DNA of 64,000 bases from Simplicispira sp. 125 (GCF_003096555.1 NZ_QEKM01000001.1:2294001-2358000); one strand, 5' to 3'. Counted from the stretch's first letter, positions 44,340 to 54,220 are shown. Numbers and translations: made by a program. The notes: generated by a model from the letters alone, not told the origin.

Positions 44340-46235
44340 ATGGCATTGATTACTCTACTAAACGCTCAACTCGCCTTCGGGCATGTGGCCTTGCTCGACC
44401 ACGCTACTTTTTCGCTGGAGACTGGCGAGCGCATCGGCCTGATCGGCAGAAATGGCGCCGGGAAGTCCTCCCTGCTAAAAATACTGGGGGGGCTTGCACA
44501 TTTTGACGATGGGGCGCGCCACGTTCAGCAGGGCGTGCGCATTGCTTACGTCGCACAAGAACCTGAGCTCGATCCTACTGCGACGGTTTTTGAAGCGACT
44601 TCGCAGGGCCTGTCCAAAGTCATCGCGTTGCGCGACCAGTACTTGTCTGGTGCGGAAGGGTTGGATCTCGATGCGCTGCAAACCCAGATCGAAGCCTATG
44701 ACGCATGGAACTGGGAGCAGCGCGTGGAGGAGACCTTGCAGCGACTACATCTAGATCCTCTCGGGCGCGTTGGAGACTTATCTGGCGGCACAAAAAAGCG
44801 CGTTGCCTTGGCCCAGGCCCTGGTCACCCGCCCGGACGTGTTGTTGCTGGACGAGCCGACCAACCACCTGGACCTCGATTCCATTGAATGGCTTGAGGAG
44901 TTGCTCGTGGATTTTCCGGGCAGCGTGGTGACTATTTCCCACGATCGAACTTTTCTAGATCGCGTGGCCACACGCATCGTTGAGTTGGATCGGGGGCAGT
45001 TGCGCTCCTATCCGGGCAACTTCGCGCAATATCTTGTGCAAAAGCAGGATCAATTGGCCCAAGAGGAGACCATTTCGGCCAAGGCAGACAAACTGCTGGC
45101 TCAAGAAGAAATCTGGATTCGCAAAGGGGTCGAGGCACGCCGCACGCGCAGCCAAAGCCGTATTTCACGGCTTGAAGACTTGCGCTCTCATCGGGCAGCC
45201 CGTCGTGAAACCTTGGGCAGCGTGAAGATGGACCTGGCCGCCGGAGCGCCCAGCGGAAAGATCGTCGCTGAACTGGAGGGTGTCTCCAAGTCCTTTGGCG
45301 ACAAGACCATCGTCCGCAACTTCACCGGCACGATTCTTCGTGGCGACAAGGTTGGCCTGATCGGCCCGAACGGCGCCGGCAAGACAACATTGCTCAAACT
45401 CATTTTGGGCGAGTTGCAGGCCGATAGCGGGCGGATTCGCCAGGGTGCCAATCTGGAGGTGGCCTATTTTGACCAGATGCGCCATGCCATTGATCTTGAC
45501 GCCACCCTGGAGGATTTCATCAGCCCGGGCAGTGAATGGATAGAAATTGGCAAGCAACGCAAGCACGTCAAGAGCTACCTCGGCGATTTTCTTTTTTCTC
45601 CCGCCCGCGCGCATTCGCCTGTGCGGTCGCTGTCTGGCGGAGAGCGCAACCGGCTTTTGCTTGCGCGGCTTTTTGCACGGCCTGCCAATGTGCTGGTGCT
45701 CGACGAGCCGACGAATGATCTGGACATCGAAACACTCGACCTACTCGAAGAGTTGCTGCAGACCTATGACGGAACGGTCTTCCTGGTCAGCCATGACCGC
45801 ACTTTTCTGGACAATGTGGTTACCAGCACCATTGCCTTTGAAGGCGACGGGCTTTGGCGCGAATATGAAGGCAGTGTTCAGGACTGGCTGCTGCAATCCC
45901 GGCGCAGCCGAGAGATCGCGGCCGCAGCACCTTTGGCAAGTCAGTCGACCGTCGCACTAGCGAGCAGCGACAAAACGGCCGAGATTTCCCCCCCGGAAAA
46001 GCGCGAAACGCCGACAAAAAAGAAACTCAGCTACAAGGACCAACGCGAGCTCGATCAACTGCCTGGTCATATTGCGGCTCTGGAAGAAGAGCAAAAGTCG
46101 ATACAAGAGACGCTTGCCGACGGATCTCTTTACAGCAGTGATGGTGCACGTGCTGCAGCGCTGCATGTGCGCGAGGGAGAAATTGAAACCGCATTGATGA
46201 ATGCGCTGGAGCGGTGGTCACAGCTTTCAGAATGA
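44340..46235 (+). CDS. uup: ABC-F family ATPase Uup
   Basis: A 631-residue soluble ABC-F protein with two ATP-binding domains. Walker A motifs are GRNGAGKSS (about 36) and GPNGAGKTT (about 344); signatures LSGGTKKRVALAQAL and LSGGERNRLLLARL; Walker B LLLDEPTNHLDLD and LVLDEPTNDLDIE. The C-terminal coiled-coil domain (about 560-630, LSYKDQRELDQLPGHIAALEEEQ) marks Uup, a ribosome- and DNA-associated factor linked to transposon precise excision. ATG 44340 starts the family-typical MALITLLNAQLAFGHV; two in-frame ATGs just upstream are alternatives. It diverges from the rrn operon. Confidence 0.93.
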   Translation: MALITLLNAQLAFGHVALLDHATFSLETGERIGLIGRNGAGKSSLLKILGGLAHFDDGARHVQQGVRIAYVAQEPELDPTATVFEATSQGLSKVIALRDQYLSGAEGLDLDALQTQIEAYDAWNWEQRVEETLQRLHLDPLGRVGDLSGGTKKRVALAQALVTRPDVLLLDEPTNHLDLDSIEWLEELLVDFPGSVVTISHDRTFLDRVATRIVELDRGQLRSYPGNFAQYLVQKQDQLAQEETISAKADKLLAQEEIWIRKGVEARRTRSQSRISRLEDLRSHRAARRETLGSVKMDLAAGAPSGKIVAELEGVSKSFGDKTIVRNFTGTILRGDKVGLIGPNGAGKTTLLKLILGELQADSGRIRQGANLEVAYFDQMRHAIDLDATLEDFISPGSEWIEIGKQRKHVKSYLGDFLFSPARAHSPVRSLSGGERNRLLLARLFARPANVLVLDEPTNDLDIETLDLLEELLQTYDGTVFLVSHDRTFLDNVVTSTIAFEGDGLWREYEGSVQDWLLQSRRSREIAAAAPLASQSTVALASSDKTAEISPPEKRETPTKKKLSYKDQRELDQLPGHIAALEEEQKSIQETLADGSLYSSDGARAAALHVREGEIETALMNALERWSQLSE

Positions 46236-46255
46236 CTGCGTCAGAACCAATTTGG

Positions 46256-46294
46256 GCACACTACAGTCCTGCCCCAGGTAGGTCTGTAGTGTGC
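46256..46294. terminator. Strong hairpin between uup and cheB
   Basis: GCACACTACAG / CTGTAGTGTGC, an 11-bp perfect stem with a 17-nt loop, 20 nt after the uup stop. No T tract follows, so it may be a bidirectional mRNA end or processing hairpin rather than a classic terminator. A degenerate family-1-like half (AATAGCTGCTACCGCTTG) begins at about 46331. Confidence 0.55.
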
Positions 46295-46447
46295 TATCGG
46301 TTGTAAGGCCCCTCAAAACCATCAAAAAGAATAGCTGCTACCGCTTGTATCTATTAGATTTCAATGCGTTTTCCATTGGAAACCATTGTGCAAAAAACGT
46401 TATATGCTATTGTTTTTGACAGAGTATGGCGTCAAGTCCACTGATCC

Positions 46448-47536
46448 TTAGATGCGGTGGTGGACACGATCTGAACCCCCACGCAACCTGGCAACCAGTG
46501 CGGGCGCTATCTGTGCCAAGGGAAGAACCTCATCGGCAGCGCCATGGGCAATGGCTTCACGCGGCATGCCGAACACAATACAGCTGGCTTCGTCCTGCAC
46601 ATAGTTATAACTGCCTGCATTCTTCATTTCACGCATGGCAGCTGCGCCATCGTTGCCCATTCCGGTCAGCATGATGCCAAAGGCATTGCGTCCTGCGAGG
46701 GCCGCGCCTGACTTGAACAAAACCTCCACAGAAGGTTTATGGCGGTTGACGGCAGGACCATCGTCCACGACGGCAACGTAATTGGCGCCACTGCGGCTGA
46801 TATGGAATTGCTTTCCGCCGGGAGCAATGTACGCATGCCCCGGCAAAATGCGCTCCCCGTGCACCGCTTCTTTGACCGTGATCTGGCACAAACCGTTCAG
46901 ACGGGCAGCAAAGCTGGTCGTAAAGCCCGGCGGCATATGCTGGGTGATGAGAATGGCGGGCATGTCCGCAGGCAAGTGCACCAGAACTTCCTTGATGGCT
47001 TCAGTGCCCCCGGTTGATGCGCCAATGAAAATCAGTTTTTCGGTAGAAAGCCGCCCCAGCAGCCCGGCGGCAGGCAAGGGCGAAGGAGAGACAGTTCCAG
47101 GCGCCGAGGGATCGCGCTGGATACGGCGTACCTTGGCGACCGCTGCCACGCGGATTTTTTCGACAATGTGCCCCGCCAAGTCGTTCAGGCCACTGCTCAG
47201 GCCTACCCGGGGTTTGGCCACAAAATCGACAGCGCCTAGTTCCAGCGCCTTCAAGGTGACTTCCGCACCGCGTTCGGTCAATGTCGAGATCATCACCACC
47301 GGCATCGGCCGCAAACGCATCAGGCGGCCGAGGAAGTCGATGCCATCCATGCGCGGCATTTCAACGTCCAGGGTGATGACATCGGGGTCCAGTTCCCGAA
47401 TCATTTCGCGCGCAATCAAGGGGTCATTGGCCGTGCCAATGCATTCCATGTCGTGCTGTCGGTTGATGATCTCGGCGAGCAAACTGCGCACCAGCGCGGA
47501 GTCATCGACAACAATCACCCGGATCTTCTTACCCAT
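46448..47536 (-). CDS. cheB: Chemotaxis protein-glutamate methylesterase CheB
   Basis: A 362-residue two-domain enzyme that removes methyl groups from chemoreceptors during adaptation. The receiver domain has DDSALVR and the phosphoacceptor Asp57 in [12 protein letters not shown]. The methylesterase domain has Ser174 ([10 protein letters not shown]), His200 ([10 protein letters not shown]) and Asp296 ([10 protein letters not shown]), the catalytic triad. It is last in the cheY-A-W-R-D-B order on the minus strand. Both the phosphoacceptor and the catalytic residues are intact. Confidence 0.96.
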   Translation of the reverse strand: MGKKIRVIVVDDSALVRSLLAEIINRQHDMECIGTANDPLIAREMIRELDPDVITLDVEMPRMDGIDFLGRLMRLRPMPVVMISTLTERGAEVTLKALELGAVDFVAKPRVGLSSGLNDLAGHIVEKIRVAAVAKVRRIQRDPSAPGTVSPSPLPAAGLLGRLSTEKLIFIGASTGGTEAIKEVLVHLPADMPAILITQHMPPGFTTSFAARLNGLCQITVKEAVHGERILPGHAYIAPGGKQFHISRSGANYVAVVDDGPAVNRHKPSVEVLFKSGAALAGRNAFGIMLTGMGNDGAAAMREMKNAGSYNYVQDEASCIVFGMPREAIAHGAADEVLPLAQIAPALVARLRGGSDRVHHRI

Positions 47537-47551
47537 CGCCCACCTTCACAT

Positions 47552-48313
47552 TCAAAACAAATCAACAGATCCACCGGACGTCGTCTTGGCGACCACCGCA
47601 GCATTGCCACGCTTGTCTTGCGCGACGAGTTCTTCGGGGTGGGAATGCGCCAAACGCTTGACCATGGCTTTGCCCGTCACTGGGAAAAAAACGACTTTTC
47701 GCGGGTAGATATCCAGCACATCCTCCGACACCACGGGAATACGCTCGGTGTGCAGATAGTTGACAACAAACTGCGTATTGCGCTCGCCCACGTTCATCGT
47801 GGTAAAGCTGTGCATGACCTGCGCCCCGCCAAAAATTTTGGCCTGCATGGTTTCTCGCCGGGCACCGAGCTTGAGCATTTCGTTGATCAACAACTCCATG
47901 GCATACGAGCCATAGCGCCCCGAGACATCGATCGAATCACCATCGGGCAGCATGAAATGGTTCATTCCCCCCACACGCACACGGCTGTCCCATAGGCATG
48001 CGGCGATGCAAGAACCCAGCACGGTCATGATCACCAGGTTTTCGTTGGAAACGAAGTATTCACCGGGCAATACCTTGACGGCGTTGTATTGGAAGTGGGG
48101 GTCGTAATAGAAAAAGGAGGCCTGCCCTGGCTTGACGGATCTGGACTTCAATTCCTGCAGCGATGATTCCGGCGCCACTCCCGCATTGACAGGATAAACA
48201 TCAGCCCCTAGCGGGGCAATCCGTGGTGCCCGCCGTCGTTCCGGAGTTCCAGAGGTTCTGGACGCTGCGGATGAAGCAGTCGAGTCGGTTGGACCGGATT
48301 TTGATGTGGTCAT
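47552..48313 (-). CDS. cheD: Chemoreceptor glutamine deamidase CheD
   Basis: A 253-residue protein with an N-terminal extension of about 70 residues before the CheD core. The core has the catalytic Cys in MTVLGSCIAACLWDSRV, His in GGMNHFMLPD and Thr within the deamidase fold (AKIFGGAQVMHSFTTMNVGERNTQFV). It deamidates or demethylates receptors. The C-terminus ends SGGSVDLF, a motif shared with the CheZ-like protein encoded upstream (GSIDLF). It lies between cheR and cheB. Confidence 0.93.
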   Translation of the reverse strand: MTTSKSGPTDSTASSAASRTSGTPERRRAPRIAPLGADVYPVNAGVAPESSLQELKSRSVKPGQASFFYYDPHFQYNAVKVLPGEYFVSNENLVIMTVLGSCIAACLWDSRVRVGGMNHFMLPDGDSIDVSGRYGSYAMELLINEMLKLGARRETMQAKIFGGAQVMHSFTTMNVGERNTQFVVNYLHTERIPVVSEDVLDIYPRKVVFFPVTGKAMVKRLAHSHPEELVAQDKRGNAAVVAKTTSGGSVDLF

Positions 48314-48343
48314 GAGTTTGAGAAAAATAACAGCCTGTGAGGG

Positions 48344-49249
48344 TCAGCGACGCTCGTACACCGTTTTCCCACGCAAAGTAAACAAATCCCGAGATTCACT
48401 GAAATTCTCCGCATGCCCGACAAAAAGCATGCCCCCTGGTTTAAGCACCCTGTGGATACGCTCCAGTACCCGACGCTGGGTCGCCGCATCGAAATAAATC
48501 ATCACATTACGACAAAAAACCACATCAAAAGGGTCTCTGAAAGGCCAATCGTCACGAATCAGATTCACGCTGATGAAATCGATCGCCTTGATCAACTCTG
48601 GTTTGACACGAACCAAGCCGGAGTTACCGCTCTTGCCTTTCATAAAGAAACGCTGCAGATGCGCCTGCGTCAGCCCCTTCAAGCTGTCGAGCCTGTAAAC
48701 GCCCTGGGCGGCCGTTGCCAGCACACGTGAATCAATATCACTGGCGGTGAGTTTGAAGTTTGCGTTGGCCCCCAGGGTCTCGAAGGCTGTCATAACAATC
48801 GAGTAGGGCTCTTCACCGGTGGATGCAGCATTGCACCATACCCGCCACGGCGTTCCTGCCGGTTTAGATTTCAGATGTGAAGCAAAAATCTCAAAGTGGT
48901 GTTGTTCACGGAAGAACGCCGTGAGATTCGTGGTGAGGGCGTTGATGAACTCCTGCCACTCTGAACCATCGTGCGTTTCCAGCCACCCGAGGTAGTCCTT
49001 AAAACTGGTGTGCCCCGTCTCACGCAAGCGGCGTGAAAGACGGCTGTACACCATGGCGTGCTTGCCCTCATGCAGATTGATGCCAGCACGCTGGTAAATC
49101 AGCGCTTGCACGCGGGAAAAGTCAGCATCCGTCCAGACAAACTCGCGTCCCTGCGCCAAAGGGCCATTCCCCCCTCCTCCTGCAGCGGCCCGCGTGGCGC
49201 TGCCACGTTCGGCACGGTCTGCCAGATCGGAATGGGGGTTGCGAAGCAT
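48344..49249 (-). CDS. cheR: Chemotaxis protein methyltransferase CheR
   Basis: A 301-residue S-adenosylmethionine-dependent methyltransferase acting on chemoreceptor glutamates. An N-terminal all-alpha domain (FSRVQALIYQRAGINLHEGKHAMVYSRL) precedes the SAM-binding domain with WCNAASTGEEPYSIVM and the FCRNVMIYFDAATQRRVL motif. ATG 49249 follows an AGGAA site and gives the family N-terminus; longer frames read upstream DNA. It is in the chemotaxis operon between cheW and cheD. Confidence 0.94.
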   Translation of the reverse strand: MLRNPHSDLADRAERGSATRAAAGGGGNGPLAQGREFVWTDADFSRVQALIYQRAGINLHEGKHAMVYSRLSRRLRETGHTSFKDYLGWLETHDGSEWQEFINALTTNLTAFFREQHHFEIFASHLKSKPAGTPWRVWCNAASTGEEPYSIVMTAFETLGANANFKLTASDIDSRVLATAAQGVYRLDSLKGLTQAHLQRFFMKGKSGNSGLVRVKPELIKAIDFISVNLIRDDWPFRDPFDVVFCRNVMIYFDAATQRRVLERIHRVLKPGGMLFVGHAENFSESRDLFTLRGKTVYERR

Positions 49250-49360
49250 GAAATTTCCTGGAGCAGTTTTGATGAACTCAATGACCCGAAACACCCGCAA
49301 CGGAAGCAAGCGCAGCCCCGTCGCATTGCTTCGCTGCACAGCCTTCTCAGGCCATGGCAA

Positions 49361-49849
49361 TCATCCGCCAGCAGCTACCAGTCCCATATCGACGCTGGAC
49401 ATCAGTTTCTCGATATCCAGCAAAATCAGCATACGCTCGCCCACCGAGCCCAGACCGAGAATGCAATCGTTCTCGATCACGCTTTCGATATCCGGAGCCG
49501 CCCGGATATTGTCGGGAGCCAATTCCATGACATCGCTCACGGAGTCCACCACGATGCCCACGACGCGATTGCGCAGGTTCAGGATGATGACCACGGTGAA
49601 GTCGTTGTACTCTGCCTGCGAGCAATTGAACTTCAAGCGCATGTCCACGATGGGAATAATGGTCCCCCGGAGATTGACCACCCCTTTGATGAACTCAGGA
49701 GCATGCGCGATCCGGGTGGGCGGCTCGTAGCCTCTGATTTCCTGGACCTTGAGGATATCGATTCCGTATTCTTCCTGGTCCAGCCGGAACGTCAGGTATT
49801 CCCGGGCACCCGATGACACTGTTTCTGCTGCTTTGCCAATCACGCTCAT
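49361..49849 (-). CDS. cheW: Chemotaxis coupling protein CheW
   Basis: A 162-residue single-domain scaffold linking receptors to CheA. Features: YLTFRLDQEEYGIDILKVQEIRGY, HAPEFIKGVVNLRGTIIPIVDMRLKF and VVDSVSDVMEL. It is directly downstream of cheA on the minus strand and typical in length (about 160). Confidence 0.95.
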   Translation of the reverse strand: MSVIGKAAETVSSGAREYLTFRLDQEEYGIDILKVQEIRGYEPPTRIAHAPEFIKGVVNLRGTIIPIVDMRLKFNCSQAEYNDFTVVIILNLRNRVVGIVVDSVSDVMELAPDNIRAAPDIESVIENDCILGLGSVGERMLILLDIEKLMSSVDMGLVAAGG

Positions 49850-49900
49850 GTGAATTCTCCTTACGTTGCAGTGGTGGGGTCGATGGTGAGGCTTGCGCGT

Positions 49901-52030
49901 TTAATGGCGCGCTCTGCGCACCAAGCCACCAATATCAAGAATCAGGGCCACTCTGCCGTCGCCCAGAATAGTCGCGCCCGAAACGTTAGGCACTTTACGG
50001 TAGTTGGATTCGAGGTTTTTGACCACCACCTGGTGCTGTCCCAACAACTCATCCACCAGCAAGGCCACCCGGTTGCCATCGGCTTCTACCACCACCATGA
50101 TGGTGCTGGATTTTTCGAGATCGAAACGCGGCACTTCAAAAATGCGCTCCAGCCCTATGACGGGCATGTATTCATCACGAACCTTGACCAACTGGGAGCC
50201 TTGAGCGACAGTATTCACATCACTGGCGTTCACTTGGAATGACTCCACCACCGAGGACAAGGGCAGGATGTATACCTCTTCCCCGACACCGACGGACATC
50301 CCGTCCATGATGGCCAAAGTCAAAGGAAGCCGCACCGAAACCTTGGTGCCATATCCCTCCGATGAATCAATCTCGACCGAGCCATTGAGCGCTGCGATAT
50401 TGCGCTTCACGACGTCCATTCCAACACCTCGGCCTGACACATCGGTCACCACATCGGCTGTTGAAAAACCCGGAGCAAAAATGAGTTGCCAAACATCAGC
50501 GTCACTCATCTGATCCGAGACATCAATGCCACGCTCGCGCGCTTTGCTCAGGATTTTTTGGCGTGACAAGCCCTTTCCATCATCTTTCACCTCGATGACG
50601 ATAGAACCGCCTTGGTGCGAGGCAGAAAGCGTAATGGTTCCGTGCTCAGGCTTGCCGTTGGCCAAACGCTCGGCAGGCAGTTCGATGCCATGGTCGCCGC
50701 TGTTGCGCACCAGATGGGTGAGAGGGTCTGTGATCTTTTCCACCAGTCCCTTATCGAGCTCAGTGGCCTCGCCCAACGTCACCAATTCAACCTTTTTACC
50801 CAGCTTGTTGGCCAGGTCGCGCAGCATGCGTGGGAAACGGCTGAACACGATGGACATCGGAATCATCCGGATGGACATGACCGATTCCTGCAAATCGCGC
50901 GTATTGCGGTCCAGATCGGCCAGCCCGGCCAGCAGCTGCTGGTGCACAGCCGAGTCCAGTCCCAGGCTGTTCTGCGCCAGCATGGCCTGGGTAATGACCA
51001 ACTCGCCCACCAGATTGATCAGCTGATCGACCTTGTTGACGGCCACTCGAATGGTGGTGGACTCCACCTGCGCCTGGCTTCCACCTTTGGTGTCACCTGC
51101 AGGTTTGGGCGCTATGCGGGTAACGGCCGAAGAAGGCTCGATGGCTTGCACAGCCGCCATGGCGTTGCCGGCAGGCATACCCGGTGAATTATCGAAAAAC
51201 CCATAAGCCTCCTCCGCAGATGCGGGGACTGCAGCCACCTCTAGCAACTCATCGTCTGGTGCCGCCGACACTGTCGCAATGTGCACCTGCTCCTTTGCCA
51301 CGTGAAACGCAAACAGATCCAGCAAGTCACTGTCAGATGACGATGTTTCCACCGCAAAAAACCTTGTTGCACCGTCTCCAGAGGGCAGATCCGCAATCGT
51401 GCCCAGCCCGGGAATATCGCGGAACAACTCCTTGATGGCATCGGCCTGGTCTATGCGCTCCAGAGGTCCAATACGCACCTGCAGGCTGCGCGGCCCCTGG
51501 GCTGTTGACGGCGCACTGGGCGCAGCCTGAACAACGGGCGCGGGCGGCGGTGGGGGCGCGCTGGGCGCCACGGGCGCCGCGACAGCAGCACTCTGCACAG
51601 GAACGCCTCCTGCCGCCAACTCGCTGATACGGCGCACGAGATCAGCGGAGGAAGGGGGTTCATCCTGCGCTCCCGACTGGTGCCGCGCCAGCAGATTGCG
51701 CGAGGCGTCAGCGGACTCCAGCAGCACATCCACCATCTGCGGAACAGGCTGCAACTCATGGCGCCGCAACTTGTCGAGCAACGACTCCATCTGGTGCGTC
51801 AATTCCGCCACATCAGAGAAGCCAAAAGTCGCTGCACCGCCCTTGATGGAGTGCGCGCAACGGAAAATACCGTTGAGCTCTTCATCATCCGCCTTCTCCA
51901 GATCAAGATCGAGAAGCATGCTCTCCATCTGATCCAGGTTTTCACTCGCTTCCTCAAAAAAAATCTGATAGAACTGGGTCAGGTCAAAGTCTGCACCCGA
52001 TCCGGATCCTTCTTGATAGGTTTCACCCAT
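49901..52030 (-). CDS. cheA: Chemotaxis histidine kinase CheA
   Basis: A 709-residue kinase with P1-P5 domains. P1 has the phosphorylated His60 in FRCAHSIKGGAATFGF. A flexible Pro/Ala-rich linker (about 160-190) leads to the P2 region, then P3 dimerisation. P4 has the H-box LTHLVRNSGDHGIE, KDDGKGLS and ADVVTDVSGRGVGMDVVKRNI. The P5 CheW-like domain ends with ILDIGGLVRRARH. It phosphorylates CheY and CheB. All kinase motifs are intact. Confidence 0.96.
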   Translation of the reverse strand: MGETYQEGSGSGADFDLTQFYQIFFEEASENLDQMESMLLDLDLEKADDEELNGIFRCAHSIKGGAATFGFSDVAELTHQMESLLDKLRRHELQPVPQMVDVLLESADASRNLLARHQSGAQDEPPSSADLVRRISELAAGGVPVQSAAVAAPVAPSAPPPPPAPVVQAAPSAPSTAQGPRSLQVRIGPLERIDQADAIKELFRDIPGLGTIADLPSGDGATRFFAVETSSSDSDLLDLFAFHVAKEQVHIATVSAAPDDELLEVAAVPASAEEAYGFFDNSPGMPAGNAMAAVQAIEPSSAVTRIAPKPAGDTKGGSQAQVESTTIRVAVNKVDQLINLVGELVITQAMLAQNSLGLDSAVHQQLLAGLADLDRNTRDLQESVMSIRMIPMSIVFSRFPRMLRDLANKLGKKVELVTLGEATELDKGLVEKITDPLTHLVRNSGDHGIELPAERLANGKPEHGTITLSASHQGGSIVIEVKDDGKGLSRQKILSKARERGIDVSDQMSDADVWQLIFAPGFSTADVVTDVSGRGVGMDVVKRNIAALNGSVEIDSSEGYGTKVSVRLPLTLAIMDGMSVGVGEEVYILPLSSVVESFQVNASDVNTVAQGSQLVKVRDEYMPVIGLERIFEVPRFDLEKSSTIMVVVEADGNRVALLVDELLGQHQVVVKNLESNYRKVPNVSGATILGDGRVALILDIGGLVRRARH

Positions 52031-52070
52031 ATGGCGCTCCTGTGTACTTGCTGTATGGTCAACAATGGAT

Positions 52071-52433
52071 CTAACGGATCACTTTTTTGATCACTTCGAT
52101 CAATCGATTGGGATCAAATGGCTTTACCAACCACCCAGTGGCCCCGGCTGCACGTCCTGCCTGCTTCATCTGATCGCTGGATTCCGTTGTCAGGATAAGA
52201 ATGGGTATGGTTTTGAACTTGGGGTCTTCGCGCAGCTTACGGGTCAACCCGATGCCATCCAGACGCGGCATGTTCTGGTCTGCCAGAACAAGGTCTATGG
52301 CGTGGTTCTGGGCCTTTTCAAGCGCATCTTGACCATCTACCGCCTCGACTACATGGTAGCCCGCACCCGAGAGGGTAAAAGACACCATCTTCCGCATGGA
52401 CGGAGAGTCATCAACGGCAAGGATCGATTGCAT
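52071..52433 (-). CDS. cheY: Chemotaxis response regulator CheY
   Basis: A 120-residue stand-alone receiver domain. The acidic pair DDS is at 8-10, the phosphoacceptor Asp52 in LVLADQNMPRLDG, Thr in ILTTESSDQ, and Lys in GWLVKPFDPN. It is the diffusible signal from CheA to FliM. An upstream GTTGGAG ribosome-binding site supports ATG 52433. It lies between cheA and the cheZ-like gene. Confidence 0.95.
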   Translation of the reverse strand: MQSILAVDDSPSMRKMVSFTLSGAGYHVVEAVDGQDALEKAQNHAIDLVLADQNMPRLDGIGLTRKLREDPKFKTIPILILTTESSDQMKQAGRAAGATGWLVKPFDPNRLIEVIKKVIR

Positions 52434-52485
52434 TTAGAACTCCAACAGGCTTCAATTTATTGATTAGATCAGGATTCTGATCGCA

Positions 52486-52932
52486 CTAGAACAGGTCGAT
52501 GGATCCAGCATCCATCTCACTTTGCGTCACTGGATTGGGGCGATCAGGGGCCATTTCCGCAAAAGGCGCTGCTTCTTCGCCGTCCTCGGAGCCCATGGAT
52601 TCCGCGGCAAGCCGAAAAGCACAGCTTTGCAGTACCTTGGTGGTATGCCAGATCAGCTGCGATGCCATGTCCTGGAACTGCAGCTCTGTCACGGCGCTGC
52701 GCAACGCTGTTCGCGCTGCGGCCAACTCGGGGGAGTCGCCAACGACGGAGTCCGTCAAAGACTCGTTGGCCTCCCCGAACCGCTCAAGCAGATTGTCCGT
52801 GGCGTGGCTGAGCAGGCCCTCCAGGCGGTGCAAATCATGCATCACGACCAGCAATGAATCCTGCAATTCTGCAGCCACCATCACCGGCAGACGAACCCCG
52901 GGCCCATCAGATCCTGTTTGCATTGATTGCAT
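52486..52932 (-). CDS. Compact CheZ-like phosphatase
   Basis: A 148-residue, mostly helical protein. Residues LQFQDMASQLI (about 85-95) match the CheZ active-site helix (QDFQDLTGQVI in E. coli), with Asp88 and Gln92 in the places of the catalytic Asp143 and Gln147. It is about 65 residues shorter than E. coli CheZ. The C-terminus (VTQSEMDAGSIDLF) parallels both the CheY-binding CheZ tail and the FliM N-terminal peptide. ATG 52932 follows a GGGGAGAAG ribosome-binding site. It is upstream of cheY. A CheY-P phosphatase role is inferred from active site and location. Confidence 0.78.
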   Translation of the reverse strand: MQSMQTGSDGPGVRLPVMVAAELQDSLLVVMHDLHRLEGLLSHATDNLLERFGEANESLTDSVVGDSPELAAARTALRSAVTELQFQDMASQLIWHTTKVLQSCAFRLAAESMGSEDGEEAAPFAEMAPDRPNPVTQSEMDAGSIDLF

Positions 52933-53101
52933 CGCTTCTCCCCTGACGCAGATAGCGACAAGATACACGAATCCCAGATAACGTCGTACGCTCAAGAACA
53001 ATAAACATCTCGCACACTCCCTGAGCTTTGCGTCATTCAACCGCAGAACAAGAGACCGACCTACAGGACAAGCACCCCTTGATTGTTCCAATTTGTATCC
53101 T

Positions 53102-54220
53102 ATGATAGCCGCTCCCATGGCACCCCACTCCAATAGCCTGCCATTGCGCATCCTGCATCTTGAGGACTCGACTGCGGATCACGAACTGGCCCGCTTGACT
53201 TTACGCCGCGCCGGTTTGGGGCATACCCTGCACCGGGTGGACACGCTGGAGGGATTTCGGGACAGCCTCGGCCAAGAATCCTTTGATGTGGTTTTGGCGG
53301 ACTACAACTTGCCGGGCTTTACGGCATTGGATGCCTGGGCACTGATTTCCGGGCAACCGGGGCATCCACCCTTCATTCTTCTGTCCGGGGCCATTGGTGA
53401 AGCCGCCGCAGTAGATGCCATGCGCCTGGGGATTGCAGACTATGTTCTGAAGGACGAAATCGCCCGGCTTCCCCATGTGATTGAGCGTGCACGCGAAGTA
53501 CACGAAGCACGCATTGCGCGAGAGCAGGCAGTGCAAGAACTGGCCCACTCGCAACAACGCCTGGCTGAACTGACCGAACACCTACAAAGCTCCATCGAGC
53601 AAGAGCGTGCAGCCATTTCACGGGAAATTCATGACGACATTGGTGGGTCACTGACCGCCATATTGTTTGATCTTGCCTGGATTGGTCGCCACGCTCAGCA
53701 AACCGAGGTCTGTGAGCATGCGCAAGCCGCTACGAACATGCTGCAACATGCGCTGGGGGCAAGCCAACGCATCATGATGAATCTGCGCCCGCCTGTTCTG
53801 GACCAGGGATTGGTTGCCGCAGTGCAGTGGTTGGCTAGTGGGTTTGAGCGGCGTAGCGGCGTAGCAACACAGGTACGCTCTAATGCCACGGTGATCCATC
53901 TTCCTCCGGAGGTTCAACTGGTAGCCTATCGCACGGCACAAGAAGCGCTGACCAACGCATCCAAATACGCACAAGCCCAAACCATTCACATCGACATGGC
54001 GGACACCGGGGGCGTTTTTACGCTGGAGATCAGTGACGACGGACGTGGACTGGAAGACGGCGCACTCACAAAACCCAAGTCCTTCGGCCTGACGGGTCTG
54101 CGCGAGCGTGCCAAAACAGTCGACGGCTGGCTAGACATCAGTAGCCTTAGCGGACAGGGCACTTCGATCATCCTATCGGTGCCTCTGCGCCCGCCGTCTG
54201 AAAAGGACAACACACCATGA
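53102..54220 (+). CDS. Soluble receiver-histidine kinase hybrid (NarX/DegS-type HisKA_3)
   Basis: A 372-residue cytoplasmic sensor kinase with no membrane segments. An N-terminal receiver domain (RILHLEDSTADHELARL, phosphoacceptor Asp in VVLADYNLPGF) is joined by a coiled coil to a HisKA_3 domain (SREIHDDIGGSLTAILFDLAWI, His in IHDD) and an HATPase_c domain (YRTAQEALTNASKYAQA, DDGRGL, FGLTGLRERAK). ATG 53102 was chosen; 53117 is also possible. It is coupled to the LuxR-type regulator by a 4-nt overlap. This pair sits between the chemotaxis and flagellar blocks on the opposite strand. Its input may be another histidine kinase via its receiver domain. Confidence 0.9.
   Translation: MIAAPMAPHSNSLPLRILHLEDSTADHELARLTLRRAGLGHTLHRVDTLEGFRDSLGQESFDVVLADYNLPGFTALDAWALISGQPGHPPFILLSGAIGEAAAVDAMRLGIADYVLKDEIARLPHVIERAREVHEARIAREQAVQELAHSQQRLAELTEHLQSSIEQERAAISREIHDDIGGSLTAILFDLAWIGRHAQQTEVCEHAQAATNMLQHALGASQRIMMNLRPPVLDQGLVAAVQWLASGFERRSGVATQVRSNATVIHLPPEVQLVAYRTAQEALTNASKYAQAQTIHIDMADTGGVFTLEISDDGRGLEDGALTKPKSFGLTGLRERAKTVDGWLDISSLSGQGTSIILSVPLRPPSEKDNTP

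Noticed and set aside
52933..53151. Longer version of the CheZ-like protein (221 codons)
   Set aside because: The upstream part overlaps the divergent kinase start, and a good ribosome-binding site supports the ATG at 52932.
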